Counted from the stretch's first letter, positions 21,055 to 33,189 are shown. The stretch is 64,000 nt of DNA from Saururus chinensis (GCA_035235625.1 CP141149.1:1893001-1957000); one strand, 5' to 3'. Translations and numbers: made by a program. Notes: generated from the letters alone by a model not told the origin.

Positions 21055-23507
21055 CTTTTTCCATTTTATTTATTATTATGACCGTAACAAATAAGTATGT
21101 ATTTATTTAAAATAATTATATACACAATCGTGATGAGGTTTAGTGCTTTGTACTAAATCTAGTTAAGTAAATAAAAATATATTAGGTAAGGAAGATCGAT
21201 CAAATTATAGTATCATTTTGTCCAATTCATTCTTTATTATGAACTTAATAAATGAATAGGAGGACTTTTAAAATTTTAAAATATTTTAAGATTTGTGCAT
21301 GTTCTTAACAAACTTCAATTTCATTCAATTGAATAGATATAACTTGATCAAAGGTGGTCCGATTGATTTGTCATTTATTGCGTTTGTTATTTCTCACAAG
21401 CTTAGCAAATAAGTATGTATTTATTCAAAATAATTAAAAACACATTCATGATGAGTTTTGGTGCTTTGTTCTAAATCTAGTTAAGCACATGAAATCATAT
21501 AAGTTAAGGAAGATTAGTCAAATTGTAATATCATTTTATCCATTTATTCGTTATTAGGAACACAATAAATGAATGGGAAGTGCTTTAAAATTTTGAATGA
21601 CTTGAAGATTTCTGCACATTCTTAATGATCTTCAGTTTTAATCAATTGAAAGGACATAACTTGACCAAAAGTGGTCCGATTGATTCTTCATGTATTGCAT
21701 TTGATTCATTCTTACAAACTTAGCAATTGTGCACATATTCATTTACAATAATTAAATACACATTCATGTTGAGCTTTAGTACTTTGTTCTAAATCTAGTT
21801 AAGCAAATGAAATTATATAAATTAACAAAAATTAGTCAAATTTTGGTATCATTTTGTCCATTTTATTCATTATTATGAACATAATATTTGAATGGGAAAT
21901 TTATTTAAACTTTAGACAGTATCACAATTTCTGCATATTCATAATGAACTTCGGTTTTAAATGATTAAAAATATACAATTTCACATAAAGTGGTCCGATT
22001 GGTTCGTCATTTAGTGCATTTAAATCTTTTTTACGAACTTAGCGCATGAGTATATATTTATTTAAAATAATTAAATATGCATTTGTGACGACCATTGGTG
22101 CTTTGTTCTAAATCTAGTTGATCGAATGAAATAATATAAGTTATGTAAGAACGGTCGAATTGCGGTATCACCTTGTGCATTTAATTCATTATTACGAACA
22201 TAACAAATGAATGAGAGGTGTCGTTATACTTTAAATGATACAATGATTTGTGAATATTCTTAACAAACTTTGGTTTTAATTGATTAAAAGGATATAACAT
22301 GGCCAAAGTGGTCTGATTAGATCATCATTTAGTGCATTAGATTCATTCTTACGAACTTATCTAATGTGTGCATATTTATGTAATACAATTAAATACACAT
22401 TCATGATGAGCTACGGTCAAATTGTGGTATCACTTTGTCAATTTGATTTGTTATTACGAATGTGACAACTAAATGGAAGGTTTCTTTAAACTTTGAATGA
22501 AATAATGATTTGCTCACATTCTTAACAAACTTCAGTTTTAATCGATTAAAATGATATAACTAAACCAAAGGTGGTCTAGTTGGTTCATGGTTTACTATGT
22601 TTAATTCATTCTTTTGAACTTAACAAATGAGTATATATTTTTTTAAAATAATTAAATACACATTCATAATGAACTTTTGTGCTTTTTTCTAAATCTTGTT
22701 AAACAAATGAAATAATATAACTTTAGGAAGAACGGTCAAATTGTGGTATCACTTTGTCAATTTGATTTGTTATTATGAATGTAACAAATAAATGGGATGT
22801 CTATTTAAGCTTTAATAGATGTAACGATTTGTGCACATTCTTAACAAACTTTGATTTTATTCAATTAAAAAGATTTAACTTGAACAAAAGTCATTGTGTT
22901 GGTTTGTCATGTAGTGCGTTTGATTCATTCTTATGAACTTATCAAATGAGTACATATTTATTTAAAACAATTAAATACAACTTCATAATTAGCTTTGGTC
23001 CATTGCTCTAAATCTAGTTAAACGAATAAAATCATATAAGTTAAGGAAGTTCGGTCAAATTGTGGTATCACTTAGTCCAATTCATTCGTTATAGCAAATG
23101 TTACAAATGAACGGGAGGACATAATAAACTTCAAACGATATAATGATTTATGCACATTCTTAACGTCCTTTTGTTTTAATTGATGAAAGGATCTAGTTAG
23201 ACTACAAGTGGTCCGACATCTACATCGTTCAGTATGTTTGATTTATTCTTGAAAACATAGCAAATAAGTACATATTTATTTTAAACAATTAAATACAAAT
23301 TCGTGATGAGTTTTCATGCTTTGTTCTAAATCAAGAACAACATTAAATAATAGGTACTTATTTGTATCACTTTGTCCATTTCATTTGTTATTATGAACAC
23401 AACAAATGAATGTTCTCTTTAAAATTTAAACTATATGAAGATTTGTTCACATTCTTCACGAACTTTATTTTAATCTATTAAAAAGATATATATAACTTGA
23501 CCAATAG
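21055..23507 (+). repeat. ~310-bp satellite array, part 2
   Basis: About eight more units in the same orientation as part 1. Phase words fall near 21405, 21722, 22042, 22349, 22622, 22942 and 23258 (spacings mostly 307-320, one shorter at 273). No open frame of note. The array is cut at 23508 by an F-type LTR. Confidence 0.88.
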
Positions 23508-25870
23508 TGTCACACCCTGGCACCTGCCCGACCCAAGCCGAACTCGATCCAAGGGACAATCGAAGCACAATAAACAAGTAAAGATTGTAAGGCCTCTAGG
23601 CTCCCATGCCTACTCTAGACCATTCACCACACGCTCCTCATAAAGAGGTACCTGGTCATCTGTATGTCGCACCATGCAACCCCAAAATAGAAAACACAAG
23701 AGGAAAATTGGGATGAGTATAACACTCAACAAAGTTTTGTATTTTGATACGATAAATCTAAAAACATCATATGTATTTCACACCATCCATCACACAAAAC
23801 ATATCATCATACTAACTCATTTATGATCACTTGCTCAATGTTTAACCATATTCAACCATAAACAACCATCTTGCAAAAGAGTATTTTTGAAACATAGTAT
23901 CCATAGCAAGAATAACCATACTAAACCATAAATATTCAACCTGCATGACAAGTGTGCCATCACATTATACATAATCATGCATATTCATTCCATTAATAAA
24001 AATTTATCATGCACGACAAGTGTCTCAAATACACTATCCATATTCATGCATATTCATTCTCATTCATAAACAATCACCTTGCATGGCAAGTGTCTCAAAT
24101 ACACTCTCCATATTCAAGCCATATTCACATGTGTTACATAATCTCAATTAACCCTACAAGACCTGTGCAACTAGGTATAATAACATCTCCTACACATTCA
24201 TCATCAACAATGGTGAATGTCTCCATCATGGAGAGAAATATAATCATACTACCCGCTCTAGATATCGTCTGATATCCTAAATGGAAACCCAAGGCATTAG
24301 ACCACTCTGGACAAGATCCAATTTGCTAAATGAAAACCTAGGGTATTAGGGGTAGTCAGCCCCTCTGCTCGCCCTGGACAATACACAAAGGAAGGTCCGA
24401 TTTCCTTACAAAAACCTAAAGCAGTTTGCTCACCCTGGATAGTCCTGGCTGGGAATGTTCGATCTCCTTAGGAAGGCCAGAGAAGTATGTTTTCCCTAGA
24501 CATCTCTTGCGGCAGAGAGAGTCCAATTTCTACTAAAGAAACCTAGAATATGTGGTAACCAATGCACAAGGGCATACCACACTGGATTCTCAAAGTCTAG
24601 ATGACTCTACCTAAAAATCTCAATAGCAATAGTTCATCTCAAATCAACTCAATTCAACCCAAGGAGGAACCATGTTCCAAATAGGAACTCAAAATGAAAT
24701 CATGCCTTTCAGATGCAACCAATTTAATAAGCCATTGATCGATTAATCTGGCAAGTAATATCACCCAATTGCATCTAATCGATTAATTCCGTCTAATCTA
24801 AAAAAATCTCATTCGTAAATCATTTTCATATTGCATGCAACATGGTACATAAGTGAGCAACACTACTTGAAACCCAATACATGAGATATGCTCCAATTAC
24901 TTCATGTATACATCATCCCTAATCAATATGTGTCAAATAATCGCCACAATTACCTCCACATAGTGTGTGCAAAGCAATAGTGCTCAAACCTAAGCATTGA
25001 TTTACACATCATGATCAAACCCTCATTATGCAATATACATACTTTCATGATTCTATCATGCTTCTTATTACTAAAATCAAGAATAAAATCCCGTAAAAAC
25101 CTTTAAAACACAAGTCCTAGTCAATTATAACTTCAAGCTAGACCTAGGTAAGCATAAACATAGTCTTACTTAAGAAAAAATACCTAAAATTAATATAACA
25201 TGTGAAAGGATATATTTGCATCATCATGGTCAAACCCATTGGAATCATGCATTAACTATGACGAAATCATCAAAGTCACACTTAAAATTGCACATATGCT
25301 CATTTATCCCATACTAGCTTTTGTAGATGTTTTATCATAATCACAATATGTAACTTGCATTTTTGGAAAAATAGCAAATAAACATCAATCTATATGAAAA
25401 TTTATATAGACCTATATCGTAGTCTTAATTACCATATAAAAAAATATCATATGAAAATAAGTACGAAAAATAATTTTCAAGATTTAATCACTAAGACTAC
25501 ATAGTTCTGCCAGAAATTGTCGACTTACAAGTATTCTACTAAACTAGGGTAGGCTTGGGCCCATTTTTGTCCAATGTTATCATGGTCTGGGTGACCCTTA
25601 TAGGCCACATGGTCCAAGGGTGGTGGGGGCAGTCCGTCGACCCCACATGAACGATCGTTATGCTAATTTGATTGGGACCCGCATTTGTTATACATGCACG
25701 CTAGGCATGTGACTAGGATGTGCATTCACCATTGTAGGGCCCAGATGTGCGAATTATGTGTAGATGGTGGGACCCATGATTAGTGAGGGGTTGACCCTAT
25801 CGCGGTCTTGGCCATGTGTGGGGGTCCAGGCCTTTTCGGGCTCTAAGAGGTATAGTTTGCTCCCGTTGTG
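23508..25870 (-). repeat. F-type LTR, minus orientation
   Basis: Begins TGTCACACCC on the plus strand. The first ~700 bp match the reverse complement of the end of the solo LTR at 2989-6534 (cctgcccgacccaagccgaac, ctcctcataaagagg, gcaaccccaaaa, gagtataacactcaac). It contains short repeats of the gacaagtgtctcaaatacac type near 23940-24110. No coding sequence. The far boundary is uncertain; by 25900 the sequence is Athila-like pol. It is probably the 3' LTR of the minus-strand F element that extends to 29668. Confidence 0.65.
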
Positions 25871-25879
25871 TATGGCCCT

Positions 25880-27660
25880 CCGGAAGATCAATCAAGGAAG
25901 CCCAATAGAGGAGAAGTGACCACCTTATGCTTTACAATGACAAAAAGAGATGATACTTGTTCAGAATCAGGCACACATCTCCTGATTTTTTCATCTAGAT
26001 AGTACTCAAAGAGATAGGGGTCGTCCTAAAATAAATGCTTTACCTTGGTGATAAATCTCTTTTTATCTTGATGAGACCAATGATGAGGAACTTTACCTAT
26101 CACCAAGTTGTTGGCAATGTCCGGATACCATGGAAGATTTGAGATGGAAAAAAGCTGCTCATTGGGGAATGTGTCCTAGATTGGAAATTTTTTTGAAGAA
26201 TCAGAAAAGTCTAATCTGGAAAGATGACCCGCCACAAGATTCTCTACTCCCTTCTTGTCTTTGATTGTGAGATCAAACTCTTGGAGTAGGAGTATCCACG
26301 GGAGCAATCTAGGCTTTGTATCTTTTTTGCTCAAAAGGTACTTCAAAGTTGCATGGTCAATAAAAATGACAATTTGAGAGCCAATCAAATAAGATCTAAA
26401 TTTGTGAAGGGCAAATACAATAGCGAGAAGTTCCTTTTTAGTGGTGGAGTAGTTCATTCGAGCACTATTTAAAGTTCTACTTGCATAATAAATTACAAAA
26501 GGTTTCTTTTCTTTCCTTTACCCTAAAACAGCCCCAACGGCATAATCACTTGCTTCACACATAATTTCAAAGGGAAGGGTCCAATCTGGGGGCTACATGA
26601 TGGGTGTGTTGACTAACATGTTCTTAAGCTTTGTGAAAGCTTCTTCACATGTGTCCGACCACTCAAAAGAATGTTCTTTAGATAGAAAATTACACAATGG
26701 TCTAGATATCACACTAAAATTTTTGATAAATCTTCTATAAAAACTAGCATGCCCCAGAAAGAAGCTAACACCTTTTATCGATTTTGGACTAAGAAAATTA
26801 GCAATCAATTTAATTTTTACCTTGTCCATTTGAATTCCATGCACAGAAATAATGTGACTAAGTACTATTCCAGTAGTAACCACAAAGTGACACTTCTCCA
26901 AATTTAAAACTAGATTTTTCTCTTCACATCTCACCAAAACTTTTTCTATGTTTTCAAGATAGTCATCAAAAGAATCACCAAAAATAGAGAAGTCATACAT
27001 AAAAACTTCCAAAAACTACTCCACCATGTCACTAAAGATGCTCATCATGCATCTTTGGAATGTTGCAGGAGCATTACATAATCCAAACAACATTGTTCGA
27101 TATGCAAAGGTACCAAATGGACATGTAAAGGTCATTTTTTCTTGATCTTCAAATGCAATCTCAATTTTGTTGTATCCTAAATAACCATCTAGAAAATAAT
27201 AAAATTGATGACCGGCTACCCTCTCTAGGATTTGGTCCATGAACGGTAAGGGGAAGTGGTCTTTCCTAGTGATGGAATTCAACTTCCTATAATATATGCA
27301 CCTCCGCCAACTGGTGGTGACTCTAGTGGGAATTAACTCATCATTAGCATTCTTTATCACCATCACTCCAGACTTTTTGGGGACAATCTGGGTGGGACTC
27401 ACTCATGGACTGTAAGAAATGGGGTAACTGATACCCACATCCAATAATTTTTGGGCCTCTGCTCTCACTACCTATTTCATATTGGGGTTTAACCTCCTTT
27501 GCATTTGTCTCAATGGTTTTGCATTTTCTTCCATGAAGATCCTATGTGTGCAAATTAGGGGACTAATCCCCTTGATATCAGACATGGTCCACCCAAGGGT
27601 CTTCTTGTGATTGCTAAGGACATCGAGCAACCTGTGATCTTGCTCATTATCCAACTTAGC
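25880..27660 (-). pseudogene. Athila-like RT and RNase H fragment
   Basis: Minus strand. RT N-terminal side at 27654-27472 (KTLGWTMSDIKGISPLICTH); RT core at 27402-27016 (YRKLNSITRKDHFPLPF, CPFGTFAYRTMLFGLCNAPATFQRC). The frame continues at 27012 with the catalytic region as YDFSIFGDS, where YDD has changed. The RNase H start is near 26590 and its rest at 26457-26176 ([41 protein letters not shown]). These motifs are characteristic of the Athila lineage. Several stops break it. The start of the next domain can be followed to about 25900. Integrase is missing. Confidence 0.82.
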
Positions 27661-27806
27661 CTAGTGACAAGAAATGATGATCATACCTTCCACTATGCCT
27701 AAGGAGTTAGCGGCCTCGAGGGCAGAAATAGCATACACCTTCCCCTCGTTAACCTCTTCCCCATAACATCCTGTAACGTGGTGGGTGGACTAGCCTAGAG
27801 CCTCCA

Positions 27807-28560
27807 CTATGGTCCTCCCTTCTTCCTAAGACCAGCATTAGGTTGCACCGGTGGATGCCTCAGTGTACCACCAGTCCTCTGAGGATACTCTCTAACATAG
27901 TGCCCCTTCTGCTTACATCCATAGGAAGTCACTCTAGCACAGTGGTAAAGGTGCTCCTGCTGAACATGGTAGGTGTTATGCCTTGCATGATGACCATCAC
28001 GACTCTTATGCCTCCAGCGGCCATGGGTATTCTTCTGTCTCGGCCTATTGGGCTGCGGCCCCTTCTTCCTCATGAAATCATCTGAGTCCCACTCCACAAT
28101 ATTGGCGGTCTCAAACATCTTCGCCAAAGTCCTATGTCGGAAGGGTACAATCCGGCCTTTGATGTAGGGCCTTAGTCCATCCTCAAACTTCCTCACATGC
28201 TCGTAATCATCACCAAAGAAGCGAGGTATGAAGCATTTGAGCTCCACGAACTTAGTCTCAGACGCTAAGACTGTCATGGATCCCTATTGCAGGTTTAGGA
28301 ATTCCTTCTTCTTCTCTTCTCCCACGTGGAGGGGGAAATACTTGTCATTAAAGGTAGACTCTTCCTCCCAGGGATATCCATGTGCCCCCTAAAACCGCTG
28401 TCTCTTTGTGGACAACCACCACCACTGAGCCTTGCCCTCAAACGTGAAGACTGCAAGACGAGTCATCTACTCCTCTCCACAGTGTTGGGCACTGAAGATT
28501 TTCTCCATGTGGAGTCTCCAGTTATCTACCTCAAAAACATCTAACCCGCCTTTGAAACTA
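27807..28560 (-). pseudogene. Ty3/gypsy gag with zinc knuckle (F element)
   Basis: Minus strand. An upstream frame (about 28560-28300) has gag motifs (VDNWRLHMEKIF, KAQWWW) with stops. The frame from 28277 continues with TVLASETKFVELKCFIPRF and RKFEDGLRPYIKGRI. A zinc knuckle lies near 27920-27880 (YGCKQKGHYVREYP), with the first and last Cys changed or shifted. Gag is followed directly, at about 27780, by Athila-like RT, which is not the partner expected from this gag type. Confidence 0.75.
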
Positions 28561-28946
28561 GGGGGTTAAGCTTCATGAATCCCTCAAGTGAAAGTGACTT
28601 GATCCACTGCCACCAGCATGCTTAGCTTGAATGACTTGTGTTAACCAGTTAACACATCATCAACTAAGTGTTTCGGGCAACACAATGGTTATTAACTCCT
28701 GCATGGTTAGAGCCAGCCATCTACACAACAACAAGACATTAAGCATACAACTTCATAACTCAAAGCAACACAAGAAAACAAACAACGAAATCAGGCAAGC
28801 AATCATTAAGACAAACAACTAACGAGATTTGACATCACTGGTTATTTGTAAGTCTTTTATCATCTCACACCCCATCAACCCTTAAGACTCATTACCTAAC
28901 CTTATTCACTCTTGCACAAAGACGTGCTTTGATATAAAAAACATTC
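28561..28946 (-). other. 5' leader of the F element with decayed primer site
   Basis: Non-coding leader between LTR and gag. At about 28926-28940 the plus strand reads gctttgatataaaa, a degraded form of the complement of a TGGTATCAAAGC-like primer site. This fits a minus-strand element whose 5' LTR starts just above. Confidence 0.5.
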
Positions 28947-29668
28947 AATCACACCCCGATATCCTTCTGACCCAAGCCGAACCTGGTCCAAGGGACAGTC
29001 GAAGCACACTGGGGTGACGAAGTTACGACTTGAAGAAAACTTAACCCCTTAAATGGGTGTAGCACATACGGAGTAATGCACCACATTATCCCTATGCAAG
29101 TGAAAATATGGAAAATATGAAGGACATAAAAAATCAGAGTTAGTCCTGAACTCTCATACCCACATTATTACAACATTAAGCCATCAAATATGGATCAAGT
29201 TATAACATCTGAATAAGTGTAAAGCCAAAATGGCTAATAAAGTATAAGACATAGTCAACCAAACATAATATTCTATCACACAAGCAGAATAAACAAGTAA
29301 AGATAGTAAGGCCTCTAGGCTCCCACACCTACTCCAGACCATCCGCCACGTGCTCCTCATAAAGAGGAACTTGGTCATCTGCATGTTGCACCATGCAGCC
29401 CCAAAACTGAAATCAGAAGTGAAAAATTAGGGTGAATATAACACCCAGGAAGGTTTTGTATTTAGATACAATAAATATGAAACATCGTATGTATCTCACA
29501 CCATCCATCACACAAAACATATCATCATATTAACTCATTTCTAAACACCTGCTCAATGTTTAACCATACTCAATCATAAACAACCATCCTCCAAATGAGT
29601 TTTTTGAAACATAGTATCCATATCATGAATAACCAAACTAGACAATAAATATTCATCTTGCATGACAA
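28947..29668 (-). repeat. F-element 5' LTR, first part
   Basis: Starts near the decayed terminal aatcacacccc and shares gacccaagccgaac, caagggac, gtcgaagcac, gcctctaggctcccac and ctcctcataaagagg with the LTR at 23508. It is interrupted after 29668 by element E (target duplication gacaa at 29664-29668) and continues at 53320. About 90 bases near 29060-29200 are not shared with the other copy. Confidence 0.75.
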
Positions 29669-30001
29669 TGTTGTGAACTGATGTCCACAATGGCGTGGCA
29701 GCCGGTGTAGGGGAAGGGAGCGGTGCAAGAAGGTTGGGAAAGGGGAGAGGAGATGGCATGGCCGCCGGACAAGAGAGAAGAGGATTAGAGAGACAATTAT
29801 TCATTCATAATCCCAATTAGGGTGTTGCCCTTACATTTAAATAGGCTAACTAATGGGCTTACTAATAGGTGCCTAAGACCCAATAACATAATTAAAAGAA
29901 AACCATAATTAACCTATTAGCCTAATTTCCCTTATTACATAATTAAAACCCTAATTACCCTAGCATGTGGCCCCAGTAGTAACCCCTAGACGTTCACAAC
30001 G
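29669..30001 (-). repeat. 3' LTR of E
   Basis: 333 bp, TGTTGTGAAC to TTCACAACG, where the last A has become G. It is collinear with 52964-53314 (gatgtccacaa, gtggcagccggtgtagg, gaggattagagagac, aaccctaattaccctagca). A TATA-like atttaaat lies near 29837. Confidence 0.88.
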
Positions 30002-30019
30002 TTCCACCACACTTCTGCA

Positions 30020-30039
30020 TCACCTTGTCCTCGAGGTGA
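30020..30039 (-). other. Hairpin before the polypurine tract of E
   Basis: A 6-bp stem TCACCT with AGGTGA lies at the position where Reina elements have TCGCCT with AGGCGA. One G-C pair has become A-T on both arms. The loop contains the shared ggaca. The purine-rich minus strand gaagtgtggtgg follows, then the LTR. Confidence 0.65.
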
Positions 30040-30424
30040 CCTTAAATTCCAAACATTGGGCCCACCATAGCTTCGCTGCAGCTTAGTACTTTTGAGTTCA
30101 TGCAGCTGAAGTTTGGGAAGAGAGTCTTCTAGCATATTGGCTGAATTCATAGAGCTTGATTGAAGCTGAAGTACCTTGGGTAAGAGTGTCTTCCCCATGC
30201 CTATTCTCCCAGCCAAGTGGCTAAATACAGTCCATTCCACCAACATCAAATAGGTGGACACAATGAAGTACCTCGGCACAATGAGTGGACAACTACCTCT
30301 CACCGTTATCACCAAAACTCTCTTGACATCTGCTCCAACTACCCGAACGTGACCATTTCCTCGAAGAACATAAGTCACACGGGAAGCGGAGTCACAAGTA
30401 AATTTAGGAATCGAAGTGCTCCCT
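30040..30424 (-). other. E internal segment between 14-3-3 piece and 3' end
   Basis: An open minus-strand frame (30453-29986) crosses this segment into the LTR. Most of it matches nothing I recognise. Its end, NLRSPRGQGD, resembles the last residues of the Reina pol (WSPCGQGD), so the final ~40 bases descend from a Reina-type pol end. Confidence 0.5.
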
Positions 30425-31027
30425 ATTCTTAACACCACTAGACACTGGGGCATTCACTAATTTTAAATTCATATGTTTTTCTTGTAACCGCTGCTCCAGT
30501 TGGGCTGATTCACGTCTTGAAGCTTCTTTGATCTTGGAACCAACATCCTCAGAGATGTTAGACATCCAAAGAGTCAGGTTGACTCTGAGGAGCTGCATGA
30601 GCAACGTCCTGTCATTGTAAGATTCTTCTCCCAATGTCTCCAATTCAGAGATGGCCTCATTGAATGTCTTTTTAGCAAGATGGCGAGCACAATCTGGAAA
30701 GTTCAGAATTTCATAATAAAACACTGAAAAGTGAAGAGGAAGACCTAGCCTTATGGGATGAGTAGGAAAAAATTCAGCAACAGCGATATCCTGAGCAGTT
30801 TTATAGGCCAACAATGTCCTCGCAGCAGCCTCCTTCCTCTCAGCTCCTGCCTGGAATTCAGGTAGGTACCTTTGAGAATCACCTTTCATCATGAGGTAAA
30901 ACACCTTGGACGCTGCTGTGGTGGATGGCAGAATGAGGTGAGAGTCCAAAAGCTTCAAGATCCCATCGCAGATCTTGCAGAGTTCCCCTTCAATGTTACC
31001 CCTATACTCCTTAATCATGGCCACAAG
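30425..31027 (-). pseudogene. Captured 14-3-3 fragment, C-terminal half
   Basis: 14-3-3 proteins are dimeric adaptors that bind phosphoserine motifs. The minus-strand frame 31024-30404 reads [19 protein letters not shown], then [42 protein letters not shown] and the family signature region RTLLMQLLR and LTLW, ending near EASRRES. This covers about helices 4-9. The N-terminal third, with dimer interface and two phosphate-binding residues, is absent. Of the binding residues in this part, the Arg-Tyr pair is kept (QRYL), while the conserved Asn in LALNF is His. There are no introns, as expected of an RNA-captured copy. About 25 unrelated residues follow before the stop. It lies in frame with the ClpB piece upstream. 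Confidence 0.88.
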
Positions 31028-31176
31028 ATTGCCATCTGAATCAGTGACTTCCTACAGCACATCTTGAAGACTACAATCAAATTCTCCATGGAATTTAGCA
31101 CCAACATTAAGTGCTCCCATGTCAAGAGGAATCAACCTACAATTCATCAAAGCTTGAGGAACATTTCCCTGCACAA
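31028..31176 (-). pseudogene. Captured ClpB/HSP101 NBD1 fragment
   Basis: About 50 residues (IVQGNVPQALMNCRLIPLD, then MGALNVGAKFHGEF, then EVTDSDGN) correspond to the part of the first AAA+ domain of ClpB-type disaggregases between Walker A and Walker B. It includes the pore-loop segment (GAKFRGEFE in the family). Walker A and B are absent, so it has no ATPase ability. A TAG stop at 31052-31054 lies inside. The piece joins PPR sequence at a short shared word (aagattgtg) and runs in frame into 14-3-3. I recognise the family from its conserved motifs; a protein search would confirm it. Confidence 0.78.
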
Positions 31177-31870
31177 TCTTCTCGGCCTCAAATTTTCCCA
31201 TATATGTTAATGCCCAGTGGATTCCATCATAAACAGTCTTTGTAAGGGAATAGCCAAATGTCTCATAGATCTTGGTAACTCTATATACCACATCAAAATC
31301 TACCTCATCACAAAACACAATATGCCATAAGAGCACAACACAATCCTGAATCGTTGGCTTGTATGGGTCTGCCATCATCCATGCATAAAGTTCCCTGCTT
31401 CCTTTAGCATCTTCCTCTTCATGAACTACCGGAATACCTGCACAGAAATATCAATATCTATATCAAAGCCTTTACTCATCGTTTTCTGCACCAAGCCCCA
31501 AAGTTGACCAATCGAGTCCTTCCTTGCAAGAATTCTCAGCATTGCATTGTAGGTGGTAAAATTGTGCTTATAGTCTGATCTTCTCCCAGTCCACTGAAAA
31601 AAATCCAGCGCCTGAAAAGAATTCCCACAGATGTCCCTCAACATTCCCAACACGATGTTATCATGCATTGCGATCTCTATCTCCCCCAAATTCTTCGCAA
31701 CTTCATCTGACCAATCAGGCAGTGTATTTTCCTCTAGAAAATGCATGATAAGAGGAACAATATCATCACCTACTATGCGAGCCACCAATCCTAAGTAAGT
31801 ACCTCCTACCAGTGCAAGGTTCTATGCCCCTTCATCTTGATCCTGATCCTAAAAAAGAAGAGAGACCTCT
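31177..31870 (-). pseudogene. Captured PPR-protein fragment (PPR-b)
   Basis: Pentatricopeptide repeat proteins bind organellar RNA. The minus-strand frame 31788-31426 has an upstream region (NTLPDWSDEVAKNLGEIEI) and a repeat-like stretch, QALDFFQWTGRRSDYKHN then TTYNAMLRILARKD and LWGLVQKTMSKGF. After a frameshift near 31400 it continues from 31378 with MMADPYKPTIQDCVVLL, YRVTKIYETFGYSLTKTVYD and WALTYMGKF. These follow the PPR pattern of paired helices. About 80 bases at 31790-31870 are open in part but not assigned. It is truncated at both ends and broken, so not a working gene. It joins ClpB at about 31177. Confidence 0.75.
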
Positions 31871-32084
31871 TGTAACATCCAGGATTTTTTTTAAATTCCC
31901 AAAGTCGACCACGTGGAGATTAAGGTGTTGAACTCCTTGACATTCTTGTGAGAATAACTTGATCACAAGTTAGTATTGATAACTTCAAAATGCCACCAAG
32001 AATGTGCGAATTGGAGTTCGGATGAGGGAGATACGATCGTTCAAAGTTGAGCTTATTGCATAGGGTCCGTCTACCTGAATTAGA

Positions 32085-32355
32085 TGTCCTACTCGTGCTT
32101 AGAGCTGAATGTCCTACAAGTGCTTAGAGTTGGATGTCCTACTTGTGCTTGGAGTTATATGTGCTACTCGTGCTTGGAGATGGATGTCCTAATCATGATT
32201 GGAGTTGGATGTCCTACTCATGCTTGGAGTTGGATGTCCTAATTATGCTTGGAGTTAGAAGTCCTACTCGTGCTAGGTGTTAGGAGTCCTAAACGTACTA
32301 GGAGTTAGGAGTCCTAAATGTACTAGGAATTAGAAGTCCTAAAAGAACTAGGAAT
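32085..32355 (+). repeat. 25-bp minisatellite in D1
   Basis: About ten units containing gagttggatgtcctactcg or drifted forms (gagttaggagtcctaaac), spaced roughly 25 bp. They lie upstream of the TATA box. Confidence 0.8.
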
Positions 32356-32659
32356 TTAAAGAGGGAGAGAGTCCTAGCCGGATAAGGACTCCAAGCAAGA
32401 AGAGAACGCAACTAGAACTTTGTTGAGATGAGATAGCATGCGAGCATAGGACTTCTTGCCATAGTAGGAGTCCGAGGAGTGCTAGGAGCGGTGGAAAAAG
32501 TTGGAGGAAGGATCAGCTATACATCTAGTTGGGTTAGAACTTTTTTCGGAATATTTTGAGCATGTATGTGGGCTGGTTTCCTATTGGTAATGGGGTAGGG
32601 ATTGTAATTAAGGAAGAGTCCTAGAGGGGGAGGGAACCCAAGAGTTTGAAGAGGGGAAG

Positions 32660-32790
32660 CCTTATATAAGAAAAGAGAGGGGGGGGGGGTGGACTGGGGG
32701 GAAAAAGAATTAATTTTGGTTCAGCCTCCCTCTTCTCCATCTCTTCCCTCCTCTTCCTTCTCTCAGCAAGGACCTCCATAATTAGCAGCT
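32660..32790 (+). promoter_or_regulatory. Probable D1 LTR promoter
   Basis: A TATA box, cttatataag (32661-32670), is followed by a purine run with a G10 tract and a pyrimidine-rich stretch (cctccctcttctccatctc). This is a typical layout for an LTR core promoter and start of R. The start site is not known. Confidence 0.5.
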
Positions 32791-33189
32791 TTAGAAGGCA
32801 CAAAGCAGCTGTCTTTGGATTGAATTCAAGGCGTAAAAGCGTAGGAGCATGGTCTAGGAGCTTAAGGGACAAGTTGGCACATGTAGGTGCTTCTCTTTAC
32901 ACCCTAAAGCATGAGGTTTTGATATGTAATTTAGCCATAGTTCAGTCTGGTTCAAAGCGGGTTTTTGATGTTATGAATTAGCCTCTACTTGTTTTGAATG
33001 ATTATGATTTTATCTCATGTTTATATGGCTGAATTGTGCATGCATAATTATGATTTTTGTCAAGTAGATTATCCTTAATTTATGTAAGCATGTTACTAAT
33101 TTTTGTCATCTATCTTAGCCCAATGTTAGGCATGAATAATTCTGATTCTAACCATGTTTATTATCCATAATTTGGGCACAAACTCTGCT

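Noticed and set aside
30425-31027. A functional 14-3-3 gene
   Set aside because: The N-terminal third is missing, a conserved binding Asn is changed, and it lies between LTRs fused to other gene pieces.
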